The notes: generated by a model from the sequence alone, not told the origin. DNA of 64,000 nt from Agathobaculum massiliense (GCF_900291975.1 NZ_OMPN01000001.1:2170001-2234000); one strand, 5' to 3'. Shown: positions 25,989 to 33,919, counted from the first letter of the stretch. Made by a program: numbers and translations.

Positions 25989-26620
25989 ATGGACACATGC
26001 GGCCGCAGGATATCGAAAAACGCTCCTTTGCCATTATCACGGCCGAGCTGGGGGAGCGGACGTTTCCGGATGGGGAGTCCGAAGTGGTCAAGCGGGTCAT
26101 CCACACAACGGCGGATTTCGACTACGCGGACAGCCTCGCGTTTTCGCCCGGCGCGGTTGGACAGGCCAGGGAAGCGCTGGCTTCGGGCGCGACCGTCGTG
26201 ACCGATACGAATATGGCGCTGGCGGGCGTGAATAAGGGCGCTCTGCAGGCGCTCGGCGGGCGGGCGGTCTGCTATATGGCGGATGGGGCCGTGGCGCGCG
26301 CGGCAGGGGCGCGCGGCGTGACGCGCGCGGCGGTTTCGATGGAGTATGCCGCGCTGCTGGACGGCCCGCTCATTTTCGCCGTTGGGAACGCGCCGACCGC
26401 GCTGATCCGGCTGCACGAGCTGATCGCGGAGGGGGCGGTGTCGCCCGCGCTTGTGATTGGCGTGCCGGTCGGTTTTGTCAACGTGGTCGAGGCAAAGGAG
26501 CTTTTTATCGGCGGGCAGACGCCGTATATCATCGCGCGGGGAAGGAAGGGCGGCTCGAACGTCGCGGCGGCCATCGTCAACGCGCTGCTGTACCAGTTGA
26601 TTGAACGGGAGGGATTTTAA
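25985..26620 (+). CDS. cbiC: cobalt-precorrin-8 methylmutase CbiC
   Basis: Moves a methyl group from C11 to C12 to give cobyrinate. The 211-residue protein has PQDIEKRSFAIITAEL at the N terminus, and VIHTTADFDYADSL with the catalytic His at residue 40 of the TTG-initiated form. GVPVGFVNVVEAKELF and GRKGGSNVAAAIVNAL are strong family segments. I chose the TTG because GGGAGGGG at 25969-25976 sits 8 bases before it and it overlaps the cobO stop (TTGA). The in-frame ATG at 25997 is the alternative. Confidence 0.93.
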   Translation: MNGHMRPQDIEKRSFAIITAELGERTFPDGESEVVKRVIHTTADFDYADSLAFSPGAVGQAREALASGATVVTDTNMALAGVNKGALQALGGRAVCYMADGAVARAAGARGVTRAAVSMEYAALLDGPLIFAVGNAPTALIRLHELIAEGAVSPALVIGVPVGFVNVVEAKELFIGGQTPYIIARGRKGGSNVAAAIVNALLYQLIEREGF

Positions 26621-26622
26621 AT

Positions 26623-27402
26623 ATGGGAAAAAAAGCGCTGGTGGTCGTCAGCTTCGGCACGGCCTGGCCGGAGGCGCGCCGTGCGATTGAAAAGCTGGAG
26701 GAGCGGCTGCGGTGCGCGTTCCCGACGCATGATTTTTACCGGTCGTTTACCTCGGAGATGGTAGCGCGCAGGATCGAGCGGGAGGAGGGCGTGCATATCC
26801 CGCAGCCGGAGGAGCTGCTGGAGCGGCTCGCGGCGGCGGGCTACGATGAGGTGCGGTGCCAAAGCCTGCATGTCATTTTCGGACAGGAGTATGAAAAGAT
26901 GCTGCGCCAACTTCGGCCGTTCTGCGGCCGTTTTGAGAAGCTGCTGGCGGGCGACCCGCTGCTGTGGGGGACGGGCGACTATCTGCGCCTGACCGAAGCC
27001 CTGCTCGCCCGCATGCCCCGGCTCGACAGGGACGAGGCCTATCTCTTTATGGGGCATGGCTCTGCGCATCCGGCAAACGCGGCGTACGCGCTGGTGGAAA
27101 ACACGTTCCGCTACCACGGCGCGGAGCGTGTGTATGTCGGCACGGTCGAGGGATTTCCGCATCTTGACTATGTGCTGTCCCGCCTGCACCAGCGCGAGAT
27201 CGCGCAGGTTCACCTTGCGCCGCTGATGATCGTTGCAGGCGACCATGCGCACAACGACCTGGCGGGGGAGGGAGAGGATAGTTGGAAGAGCCGCCTGGAG
27301 AGCGAGGGCTATCAGGTGCAGACCCATCTGTATGGCCTGGGCGAATTGGACGCGGTAGGGGATATCTTTGTCGACCACTGCAGGCGCGCTGCGGCGCTGT
27401 AA
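26623..27402 (+). CDS. cbiK: anaerobic sirohydrochlorin cobaltochelatase CbiK
   Basis: Inserts cobalt into sirohydrochlorin, the first step of the early-cobalt route. The 259-residue protein has VVVSFGTAWPEARRAIE at the N terminus, the catalytic His145 in FMGHGSAHPANAAY (same number as in the Salmonella enzyme), and the second His pair in VAGDHAHNDLAG at 208 and 210. No signal peptide is seen, so it is cytoplasmic. It is the last gene before a strong terminator and the only chelatase visible. Confidence 0.96.
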   Translation: MGKKALVVVSFGTAWPEARRAIEKLEERLRCAFPTHDFYRSFTSEMVARRIEREEGVHIPQPEELLERLAAAGYDEVRCQSLHVIFGQEYEKMLRQLRPFCGRFEKLLAGDPLLWGTGDYLRLTEALLARMPRLDRDEAYLFMGHGSAHPANAAYALVENTFRYHGAERVYVGTVEGFPHLDYVLSRLHQREIAQVHLAPLMIVAGDHAHNDLAGEGEDSWKSRLESEGYQVQTHLYGLGELDAVGDIFVDHCRRAAAL

Positions 27403-27414
27403 TGACTGACAGCA

Positions 27415-27455
27415 GAGGGAGGAAAGACCGAAACGGTCTTTCCTCCCTCTTTTTT
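27415..27455 (+). terminator. strong intrinsic terminator of the cobalamin operon
   Basis: A perfect 16-bp stem (27415-27430 with 27434-27449) closes a 3-base AAA loop and is followed by six T residues. It begins 12 bases after the cbiK stop. Confidence 0.97.
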
Positions 27456-27576
27456 GCGCCCTGTTTTCCGCCCCACAGGGATAAAATACGCAAAAATACT
27501 ATTCCCCCTCTTATTTTCCGGCAAAGCCTGCAAATTGTTTGGGATATACTGGAAAAACAAGGGAGGCATAACGAAA

Positions 27577-29922
27577 ATGGACAAGCAGAAAACAAAAAGA
27601 GCGGCGCCGCAGCTCATCGGGCGCGCCGCGGCGCGGGCGGCGCAGCTTTGGAACGAGGAGCACCTGCATACGCTGTTGACTGGCGTGCAGCGGTTTGTGC
27701 TGTGCGCGGTGCTGACGCGCGGCGCGGTGCTCGGAGGTTATGCCCCTTTTGGTTTGGCGATGGCCTCCGCGCTGATGGCGCGTGGGGCGGGGCTGAGCGC
27801 GATCGGCGGCATGTTTTTCGGCGCGATGCTGCTCGGCGGCGGGATCAAAAGCGGGCTGTATGCCGCCGCGGCCCTGCTCGTGCTATGTGTGATGAGCGTG
27901 TGCGCGGGGCTGCGTGTCATGGAGCGGAGGTGGTTTGCGCCCACGGTAGCAACTCTGTCCGGAGCGGCGTGTACCTTTGTGTTCCTGCCTGCGGGCGCGG
28001 CGCTCGACACGGCGGCGCTCCTGACCTTTATCGCCGTTCAGGGGCTGACCTTCGCTGCCTGCTGGATCTATGGCGGGGCGCTTGCCCCGCCGCGTGAGGA
28101 GAACGACTGGAAACGGCCGGCCACCCTGCTGGCGGTAACGGCAACCGTCCTGCTGTCACTTTCCGATCTGACGGTGTTCGGGCTGTTCGCGCCCGCGCGG
28201 GTCGTGGCGCTGCTGCTGGCGCTGGCTGCGGCTTACCTCGGCGGGTCCACAACGGGCGCGGCGGCGGGCGTGGCGTTTGGCGCGGCCATGGATCTCGCGG
28301 TCGGGTACGGTGCGCTGTTCACCTGCTGCTACGGTCTGTGCGCACTGATTGCCGGTCTGTTCCGCGACCAGGGGCGGCTGTGGTTCGCGGTCTGCGCGCT
28401 CGCCTCCGGCGTCTGTGCGGCGATGCTGGGCGTGGAACATGCGCTGTTTATCCCGCTGGTCATCGAGCAGGTCTGCTCGGTGGGGCTGTTCGCCGCGATG
28501 CCGCCGCTGGTGTGGAACGCGCTCCGGCAGACGCTCCTGCCCGACACGCTGATGGGAGAATCCGCGCGGCAGCAGGTGCGGCAGACCGCGGGCAAGTGCG
28601 CGACCGAGGCCGCGCAGGCGTTTTACGAAATGTATCTGGCCATGCTCAACGGCGTGACCGAGGGGAAGGCGGCGGGGGATCAGAATGTACGGGCGGTATT
28701 CGACCGCGCGAGCGATAGGGTGTGCAAAAACTGCGTCCTCTGCTCGCAGTGCTGGCAGCGGGACTATGTGACCACGCTTTCCGCGCTCAACGACGTGACT
28801 CAGCCCATGCTCAAGCGGGGCAGGGCCGAGCTGTCCGACTTCCCGTACCATTTTGCGTCGCGCTGCGTGCATTTGCCCGAGCTGATGCGCGCGATCAACA
28901 GCGCGCTGTTTGCGCTCCGCGAGCGCCAGAGCCTTCGGCGGCAGCAGGAGGAAAACCAAAGCCTGCTGGCCCGGCAGTACGCGGGCATTACGGATATCCT
29001 CCGTCAGCTTGGCGCGGAGGCGACGCGGGACGTTGCCGCGCAGCCGGTGATGGAGAAGCAGGTGCGCCGGTACGCAGCCGCGTTCGGATGGATCGAGCGG
29101 GTCTGTGTGGTGCGGGACGCGCAAGGTAGGCTGGTGGTGGAGCTGTACGGCGATGGTATTCGGGATGTGCTGGAGCAGGGCGAGGGGTTTTCCGCGGGTC
29201 TGTCCGCGCTGCTGGGCGTCGGGCTGACAAAGCCCAAACGGCTGGAGGACGAGCTGGGGCCGCATCTGGTGCTGCGTGAGCGCGCGCCGTTCCGCGCGGT
29301 CGTCGGTATCGGGCGGCAGCAAAAGGAGGACGCGGCGGTTTCCGGAGACAGCGGATGCTATTTCCTGACCGACGCGGGCGTGGCCTGCCTGCTGCTCGCG
29401 GACGGGATGGGCTCGGGCGCGGCCGCGGCGCAGGACAGCCGGATGCTGGTCACCTCGATGGAGCGGTTCCTGCGTGCGGGGATTACGCCGGCGGACGCGC
29501 TGAAAGCGGTGTCGCCCGCGCTGCGGCTGCGGTCGGATGGGACGCGGTTTGTCACGCTTGACGTGCTGACCGTCGACCTGTTCAGCGGAAAGGCGGAAAG
29601 TCTCAAATGCGGGGCCGCGCCCTCCTATCTGCGCGCGGGCGGTCAGTGGACCATGCTTTCCGGCAAGGCGCTGCCTGTCGGCCTGGCGGAAGAGGACGCG
29701 CTGGGCGAGCCGGTGCCGCTGCGCCTGGGACATGGCGACCTGTACATCATGCTGTCCGACGGGATTTCGGATGGTCTGGACGACGGCTGGGTACGCGAGC
29801 TGCTGGTCCGACATGCGGGGGAAAGCCCGAAAGAACTGGCAGCCCGCCTGGTGACCGAAGCGAAAGGGCGCGGGCATGACGACGACCGGACCGCGCTGGT
29901 GATGCGCATAGAACGGCTGTGA
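27577..29922 (+). CDS. spoIIE: stage II sporulation protein E (serine phosphatase)
   Basis: SpoIIE dephosphorylates the anti-anti-sigma factor SpoIIAA and so activates sigma-F in the forespore; it also localises to the polar septum. The 781-residue chain has about ten N-terminal membrane helices (roughly residues 35-320), a central region with a cysteine-rich CKNCVLCSQCW, and a C-terminal PP2C-type phosphatase. Metal-binding acids lie in LLADGMGSG (D609) and LSDGISDG (D728, D732). GGGAGG at 27561-27566 precedes the ATG. It marks the organism as a spore-former or a recent descendant of one. Confidence 0.95.
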   Translation: MDKQKTKRAAPQLIGRAAARAAQLWNEEHLHTLLTGVQRFVLCAVLTRGAVLGGYAPFGLAMASALMARGAGLSAIGGMFFGAMLLGGGIKSGLYAAAALLVLCVMSVCAGLRVMERRWFAPTVATLSGAACTFVFLPAGAALDTAALLTFIAVQGLTFAACWIYGGALAPPREENDWKRPATLLAVTATVLLSLSDLTVFGLFAPARVVALLLALAAAYLGGSTTGAAAGVAFGAAMDLAVGYGALFTCCYGLCALIAGLFRDQGRLWFAVCALASGVCAAMLGVEHALFIPLVIEQVCSVGLFAAMPPLVWNALRQTLLPDTLMGESARQQVRQTAGKCATEAAQAFYEMYLAMLNGVTEGKAAGDQNVRAVFDRASDRVCKNCVLCSQCWQRDYVTTLSALNDVTQPMLKRGRAELSDFPYHFASRCVHLPELMRAINSALFALRERQSLRRQQEENQSLLARQYAGITDILRQLGAEATRDVAAQPVMEKQVRRYAAAFGWIERVCVVRDAQGRLVVELYGDGIRDVLEQGEGFSAGLSALLGVGLTKPKRLEDELGPHLVLRERAPFRAVVGIGRQQKEDAAVSGDSGCYFLTDAGVACLLLADGMGSGAAAAQDSRMLVTSMERFLRAGITPADALKAVSPALRLRSDGTRFVTLDVLTVDLFSGKAESLKCGAAPSYLRAGGQWTMLSGKALPVGLAEEDALGEPVPLRLGHGDLYIMLSDGISDGLDDGWVRELLVRHAGESPKELAARLVTEAKGRGHDDDRTALVMRIERL

Positions 29923-29964
29923 GGTAAAAGCGGGCGCAGCTGTAAAAATACGGCGGGATATGGT

Positions 29965-30011
29965 TAAATCCCTCCCTTTTGGGCATACTTGCTGCAAAAG
30001 GGAGGGATTTA
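29965..30011 (+). repeat. 17-bp inverted repeat covering the next gene's ribosome binding site
   Basis: A perfect 17-bp inverted repeat (29965-29981 with 29995-30011) has a 13-base loop. The right arm contains GGGAGGG, the only plausible Shine-Dalgarno for the ATG at 30014. Folding would hide it. There is no T run, so a simple terminator for spoIIE is less likely. Confidence 0.8.
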
Positions 30012-30013
30012 CC

Positions 30014-30277
30014 ATGGTCAAGGGCGTGAGCCGGCGCGTGGTGGTCGTGCAGCCGGATGCGCACGGCTTATTCGAACAGGCGATTTTTCTGGTGCGGGAT
30101 TACACGGTTCCGCGCGGCGATGTGGTGCGCGAAGCGTGCAGGATTGCAAACGGGTATGTGGCGGGACGTTCCGCGCGGTACAAACGGCGTTTTGCGTTCT
30201 GGCAGATCGCCTGCGCTTTTGCAGCGGGCTGCATGCTTGCGAGCGCGGCTTGGTCGGTGATTTGGCTGCTGGCTTGA
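30014..30277 (+). CDS. small conserved-looking membrane-anchored protein of unknown function
   Basis: An 87-residue protein that I cannot assign. The first 55 residues are soluble and start MVKGVSRRVVVVQPDAHGLF, with REACRIANGYVAGRSARYK after them. A single hydrophobic segment near the C terminus (FAFWQIACAFAAGCMLASAAW and on) suggests a membrane anchor with the N terminus in the cytoplasm. It follows spoIIE, so a sporulation link is possible but unproven. Its ribosome binding site lies inside a long hairpin. Confidence 0.75.
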   Translation: MVKGVSRRVVVVQPDAHGLFEQAIFLVRDYTVPRGDVVREACRIANGYVAGRSARYKRRFAFWQIACAFAAGCMLASAAWSVIWLLA

Positions 30278-30330
30278 CAAATCGGTCAAAACTGCTGGAA
30301 AATACGCCGGATTATTGTATATTTTTACGG

Positions 30331-30359
30331 TAGACAATAGATAGCATAAAGATTATATT
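30331..30359 (+). promoter_or_regulatory. promoter for rubredoxin
   Basis: TAGACA and TATATT are separated by 17 bases in an AT-rich stretch that stands out from the GC-rich surroundings. The start codon lies 35 bases downstream. A second TTGACA at 30274-30279 overlaps the previous stop but lacks a good -10 partner. Confidence 0.6.
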
Positions 30360-30394
30360 AATAATAGATATTAAAAGATAAAGGAGATCAAAAA

Positions 30395-30553
30395 ATGATA
30401 AAGTATGTTTGCAAGATCTGCGGTTATATATATGACCCCGCCGAGGGCGATCCGGATAACGGCGTTGCGCCGGGTACCGCGTTCGCGGACCTGCCGGAGG
30501 ACTGGGTATGCCCGCTGTGCGCGGTCGGCAAGGATGAATTTGAGCCGGCATAA
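30395..30553 (+). CDS. rubredoxin
   Basis: A 52-residue iron protein. The two Cys pairs, C6-x2-C9 in [10 protein letters not shown] and C39-x2-C42 in [10 protein letters not shown], are the four ligands of a mononuclear iron site, and [15 protein letters not shown] and FADLPEDW between them are classic. AAGGAG at 30381-30386 precedes the ATG. Rubredoxins carry single electrons in the cytoplasm of anaerobes, often to oxygen- or superoxide-detoxifying enzymes; the partner is not visible here. Confidence 0.97.
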   Translation: MIKYVCKICGYIYDPAEGDPDNGVAPGTAFADLPEDWVCPLCAVGKDEFEPA

Positions 30554-30567
30554 GCGGACGGGCGCGG

Positions 30568-30593
30568 AAACGGGCCGCTTCGGCGGTCCGTTT
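30568..30593 (+). terminator. hairpin after the rubredoxin gene
   Basis: An 11-bp stem with one G-U pair (AAACGGGCCGC with GCGGTCCGTTT) and a TTCG tetraloop lies 15 bases after the stop. The trailing T run is short, so termination may be only partial. A second hairpin (30612-30644) follows and overlaps the next promoter. Confidence 0.55.
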
Positions 30594-30625
30594 GTAAATA
30601 GATTGAAAATTGCGGCCTCTGTCAC

Positions 30626-30654
30626 TTGTTTTGGCAGGGGCCGCTTGTTATACT
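30626..30654 (+). promoter_or_regulatory. promoter for the DedA-family gene
   Basis: TTGTTT and TATACT are separated by 17 bases, 35 bases before the start codon. The -35 region falls inside a hairpin (GCGGCC at 30612 with GGCCGC near 30639) that may also end upstream transcripts. Confidence 0.6.
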
Positions 30655-30688
30655 ATGCTTAATCAAGCGTTGGAGAGTGAGCGGACGT

Positions 30689-31195
30689 ATGACGGCCGAG
30701 GTATTTTTTGACCTTTTCCACCAGTACGGGTTGATCCTGATCTGTGCGGTAATCTTTTGCGAATATATGAATCTGCCCGGCTTTCCAGCGGGGGTAATCA
30801 TGCCATCCATCGGGGTGCTGATCGCGCAGAGCGAGTTGTCTCTGGTGCTGACGATCGTGCTGAGCGTGGTGTTCGGCCTCCTCGGCAGCTTGGTGATTTA
30901 CGGCCTGTGCTATTGGGGTGGCGAGCCGATCATGGAAAAGCTGTTCGGCAAAAGCGAGAAATTCCGCTCCTTCGTCAAAAGATGCCATGCGTATATTGAT
31001 GCGCAGCATGGGCGCGGCCTGGCGTTCTGCCGTATCATTCCGGTTTTGCGCACCATTGTTTCCATTCCGGCGGGGTTGATTCGGATGCCGGTCAAGTGGT
31101 TCGTCGGCTGGTCCGCAATCGGCATCGCGGCGTGGAACACCGTGCTGATCTCGTTCGGCTATTTCTTTAGCGAAAAAATATTATCCATGCTGTAA
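30689..31195 (+). CDS. DedA family (VTT domain) membrane protein
   Basis: A 168-residue polytopic membrane protein. The N-terminal re-entrant region contains EYMNLPGFPAGVIMPSIGVL, and the segment FCRIIPVLRTIVSIPAGLIR has the conserved Arg and Pro-Ala-Gly pattern of the DedA/SNARE-associated family. Members are proposed lipid carriers or scramblases and help maintain envelope homeostasis and proton motive force. It appears monocistronic, between its own promoter and a terminator. Confidence 0.88.
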   Translation: MTAEVFFDLFHQYGLILICAVIFCEYMNLPGFPAGVIMPSIGVLIAQSELSLVLTIVLSVVFGLLGSLVIYGLCYWGGEPIMEKLFGKSEKFRSFVKRCHAYIDAQHGRGLAFCRIIPVLRTIVSIPAGLIRMPVKWFVGWSAIGIAAWNTVLISFGYFFSEKILSML

Positions 31196-31222
31196 AAACT
31201 CCCGAAAGGGGGTTTTTGTTTT
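31194..31222 (+). terminator. intrinsic terminator after the DedA-family gene
   Basis: A 10-bp stem (AAAAACTCCC with GGGGGTTTTT, one G-U) with a GAAA tetraloop is followed by GTTTTG. It starts at the stop codon. Confidence 0.85.
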
Positions 31223-31238
31223 GTCACCACTTTGCAAT

Positions 31239-31267
31239 TTGCATTTAGTGGGGGCTTGTGATAAAAT
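31239..31267 (+). promoter_or_regulatory. promoter for the dihydrouridine synthase gene
   Basis: TTGCAT and TAAAAT are separated by 17 bases, 35 bases before the start codon. A nearby TATACT at 31267-31272 could serve as an alternative -10 with a poorer -35. Confidence 0.6.
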
Positions 31268-31302
31268 ATACTGTGTCAAATTATACGCAGTGGGGGAGAG
31301 AC

Positions 31303-32274
31303 ATGCAAATCGGTTCTGTTATGCTCGCCGGGCGCCTGGTCCTGGCGCCGATGGCCGGAGTGACCGACCGCGCATTCCGGCAAATCTGTCGGGAACATGG
31401 CGCGGCGCTTACCGTGACCGAGATGGTTTCCACCAAGGCGCTTTGCTATCAGGATAAGAAAACGCCTGCGCTTTTGTCGCTGGCGGCAGACGAGCATCCG
31501 GCCGCGGCGCAGATATTCGGGCATGAGCCGGAAACCATGGCCGAGGGAGCGCGGATTGCGCGCGCGGTGTCCGGCTGCGATATCATCGATATCAATATGG
31601 GCTGCCCCGCGCCCAAGATCGCAAACAACGGGGACGGGGCTGCGCTCATGCGCGACCCCGCGCTGGCGGCGCGCGTAATCGAAGCGGTCGTCAGCGCGGT
31701 CGATGTGCCGGTCACGGTCAAGTTCCGCAAGGGATGGGACGAGAAGAGCGTGTGCTGCGTGGACTTTGCCCGCATGGCCGAGCGGTGTGGCGCGGCGGCG
31801 GTCACGGTACACGGGCGAACGCGCGCGCAGCAGTACAGCGGCACGGCGGATTGGGACGCGATCCGCGCGGTTCGGGAGGCGGTTTCCATACCGGTCATCG
31901 CCAACGGTGATGTGGCCGAGCCGGAGGATGCGGTCCGCATTCTCCGGCATACCGGCGCGGATATGGTGATGATCGGCCGCGGCGCGTTGGGCGACCCGTG
32001 GCTTTTCGAGCGCGCGAACGCGCTGCTGGAAACCGGCGTCTGCCCGCCGCTGCCTCCGTTTGCGGAGCGGATCGATACTGCGGTGCGGCAGATCGAGCTG
32101 GCGGCGGAGCAAAAGGGGGAGCGCGTCGCCATGCTGGAGGCGCGCCGCCATGTAAACTGCTATCTAAAACGGCAGAGCGGGCTCAAGGCCTTCAAAACAC
32201 GCATTTGCGCGCTGGAACGGCTGGAAGAGCTTTATCCGCTGGCCGAGGAGCTCAAGCGCGCTGTGCAGGCGTGA
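31303..32274 (+). CDS. dusB: tRNA-dihydrouridine synthase (DusB type)
   Basis: A flavoenzyme that reduces uridines to dihydrouridine in tRNA. The 323-residue protein has LAPMAGVTDRAFRQICREHG at the N terminus, the catalytic Cys101 in INMGCPAPKIANNGDGAAL, VTVKFRKGWD, TVHGRTRAQQYSG and the FMN phosphate-binding GADMVMIGRGALGDPW. I start at ATG 31303 because GGGGGAGAG is just upstream; an in-frame ATG 45 bases earlier has none. The B subtype is by resemblance. Confidence 0.93.
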   Translation: MQIGSVMLAGRLVLAPMAGVTDRAFRQICREHGAALTVTEMVSTKALCYQDKKTPALLSLAADEHPAAAQIFGHEPETMAEGARIARAVSGCDIIDINMGCPAPKIANNGDGAALMRDPALAARVIEAVVSAVDVPVTVKFRKGWDEKSVCCVDFARMAERCGAAAVTVHGRTRAQQYSGTADWDAIRAVREAVSIPVIANGDVAEPEDAVRILRHTGADMVMIGRGALGDPWLFERANALLETGVCPPLPPFAERIDTAVRQIELAAEQKGERVAMLEARRHVNCYLKRQSGLKAFKTRICALERLEELYPLAEELKRAVQA

Positions 32275-32307
32275 CGGGGCCTGACATCAGGAAGGGGGCG
32301 GGAGCCC

Positions 32308-32910
32308 ATGGACGAAAAACATTTGCTGGCGAGAGCGCGCCGCGGCGAGGTGGCGGCGTTTGAAGAACTGGTGCGGCTGTATGAAAAGCGCGTTTACGCG
32401 GTCGCCCTGCGTTCGGCCGGCTCGCCGGAGGACGCGGCGGACATCGTGCAGGAGGTGTTCCTGCGCGCGTGGCGGTCGATCGAGTCCTTTCGGGGGGACA
32501 GCGGGTTTTCCACCTGGCTGTTCCGGATCACGATGAACCTGTGCGTCGATTTTGCGCGACACAAGCATGCGCAGCCGCAGACCCAGCCGCTTGTGGGAGA
32601 GGACGACGCGGAGCGCCCGATACCGGATACCGCCCCCACGCCGGAGGAGCATCTGGAGAACAGCGAGCTTGGGCGCGAGCTGGCCGCCGCGTTGGACGAA
32701 GTGAGCGGCGAGCATCGCCAGATCGTATTGCTGCGCGATGTATCCGGCTTGAGCTACACCGAGATCGCAGAGGTGCTGGAGATCAGCGAGGGAACGGTCA
32801 AGTCGCGCCTGTCGCGCGCGCGGCTTGCGCTGCGCACGGTTTTGCTGCGGCGGGGGAACCTTTTGCCGTCTACCGCGTCTAATGAATCGAAAGGAGGCGG
32901 GGACGCATGA
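32308..32910 (+). CDS. ECF-type RNA polymerase sigma factor (SigW-like)
   Basis: A 200-residue group 4 sigma factor. Region 2 spans about residues 15-85 with DAADIVQEVFLRAWRSIESF and FSTWLFRITMNLCVDFAR. Region 4 spans about 125-180 with the helix-turn-helix LSYTEIAEVLEISEGTVKSR. The gene for a zinc anti-sigma factor overlaps its stop by 4 bases, so the pair probably forms an envelope-stress switch. GGAAGGGGGCGGGAG lies upstream of the ATG. Confidence 0.93.
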   Translation: MDEKHLLARARRGEVAAFEELVRLYEKRVYAVALRSAGSPEDAADIVQEVFLRAWRSIESFRGDSGFSTWLFRITMNLCVDFARHKHAQPQTQPLVGEDDAERPIPDTAPTPEEHLENSELGRELAAALDEVSGEHRQIVLLRDVSGLSYTEIAEVLEISEGTVKSRLSRARLALRTVLLRRGNLLPSTASNESKGGGDA

Positions 32911-33863
32911 GCGATAAGGAATATTATGAGCAGCTCTGCTCAAACAGCATTGACGGTACGCTGACTGATTCCGAACGGGAAAAGCTGGAGGCGCATCTGG
33001 CGGAATGTCCCTCGTGCGCCGCGCTGAAACAGGATTTGGAGCAGATGCACGCGCTGTTTTCGACCGAAGCGGCGCTTCCGGACGGGCTGCACGAAAAGAT
33101 TATGCAGTGTGTGGAGCAGGAGGCGAAGTTGCGGGTCGTGCAGCCGGAAAAGCCGGCGCGCAGGCTGCCAGTATTCACTATGGTCGCGGCAGCGGCGGTC
33201 GTCGTGCTGGCGGTTCTGGGCGGCGGCGTGGGACAGGTGTTCGGCATGGTGAACATGGGCGCGGGCGTCAGCGCCTCGAACGCCTCCACGGCGGCAGGCG
33301 CTACGGAGGGCTTGGACATGAACGGCGGCGTGCGTGCGGCCGTAGAGGATGCTGCGGACCAGGCGGCGCTGGCGAAGGAGGAGAAGGCGGCGGATGCGTC
33401 GGCAGACGCCGGCGAAGCGCCGCCAGCGGAACCGGCGGCGCCGGAATCGTACAGCGTTCCGGAAAGCGGAGCGGAGAATCCGGCCGGAGAGGACGGCGGG
33501 GACCATGCGGACACGGCCGTGCCGGCTGGCGGCGGCGCGGTCGAGCCGCGGGATTCGGGGCCGGCGGTGATGCAGGCCGGCGGTGAGACGGAAGCATTTT
33601 CGTTGCCGGAAGCGTTGAGCGGCGTAAGTGTGGCGCACTGCTATCTGGCAAGCGGCACGGGCGAGCTGCCGGACATAGGCGGGGAACTGCTCTCCACGGA
33701 TGAAACGGTATCTTATTTCCTGCTGGACAACAGCATGGCTACGATCCAAGACACCTTTAAGGCGCTGGAGGAAGCGGGCTTTGAAGTTTCCGCGTACGAA
33801 GGGCTGGGGCTGACGCTGGACAGCAAAGCGGAAAGCTGGCTCCTGATCGTGACCGTCGGATAA
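32907..33863 (+). CDS. membrane-anchored zinc anti-sigma factor (RsiW-like)
   Basis: A 318-residue partner of the preceding sigma factor. The N-terminal zinc domain has the anti-sigma motif H30-x3-C34-x2-C37 in EAHLAECPSCAAL, which should hold the sigma factor. One membrane helix follows at about 88-110. The next ~100 residues are a low-complexity Ala/Glu/Pro-rich stretch, and the C-terminal ~85 residues form a compact extracytoplasmic domain. Release would be by regulated proteolysis, by analogy with RsiW. The ligand of the outer domain is unknown. Confidence 0.88.
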   Translation: MSDKEYYEQLCSNSIDGTLTDSEREKLEAHLAECPSCAALKQDLEQMHALFSTEAALPDGLHEKIMQCVEQEAKLRVVQPEKPARRLPVFTMVAAAAVVVLAVLGGGVGQVFGMVNMGAGVSASNASTAAGATEGLDMNGGVRAAVEDAADQAALAKEEKAADASADAGEAPPAEPAAPESYSVPESGAENPAGEDGGDHADTAVPAGGGAVEPRDSGPAVMQAGGETEAFSLPEALSGVSVAHCYLASGTGELPDIGGELLSTDETVSYFLLDNSMATIQDTFKALEEAGFEVSAYEGLGLTLDSKAESWLLIVTVG

Positions 33864-33890
33864 GGCGGCTGCGGAAAAGGGGGGATACGG

Positions 33891-33919
33891 AAAAATGGCG
33901 GTGCGGCCGCCATTTTTTT
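33891..33919 (+). terminator. intrinsic terminator after the anti-sigma gene
   Basis: An 11-bp stem (AAAAATGGCGG with CCGCCATTTTT) and a 5-base loop, with the right arm running into seven T residues. It isolates the sigma operon from the ribosomal protein genes. Confidence 0.95.

Noticed and set aside
5205-27402. Horizontal transfer of the cobalamin block because it looks richer in GC than the ribosomal genes
   Set aside because: Ribosomal protein genes have biased codon use that lowers GC, and the neighbouring non-ribosomal genes (spoIIE, sigma factors) look as GC-rich as the cobalamin genes. No mobility genes or flanking repeats were seen.
27456-27576. Spo0A-type promoter for spoIIE
   Set aside because: A TATACT is present at 27545-27550, but neither a -35 at normal or 21-base spacing nor a clear 0A box could be made out, so no site is annotated.
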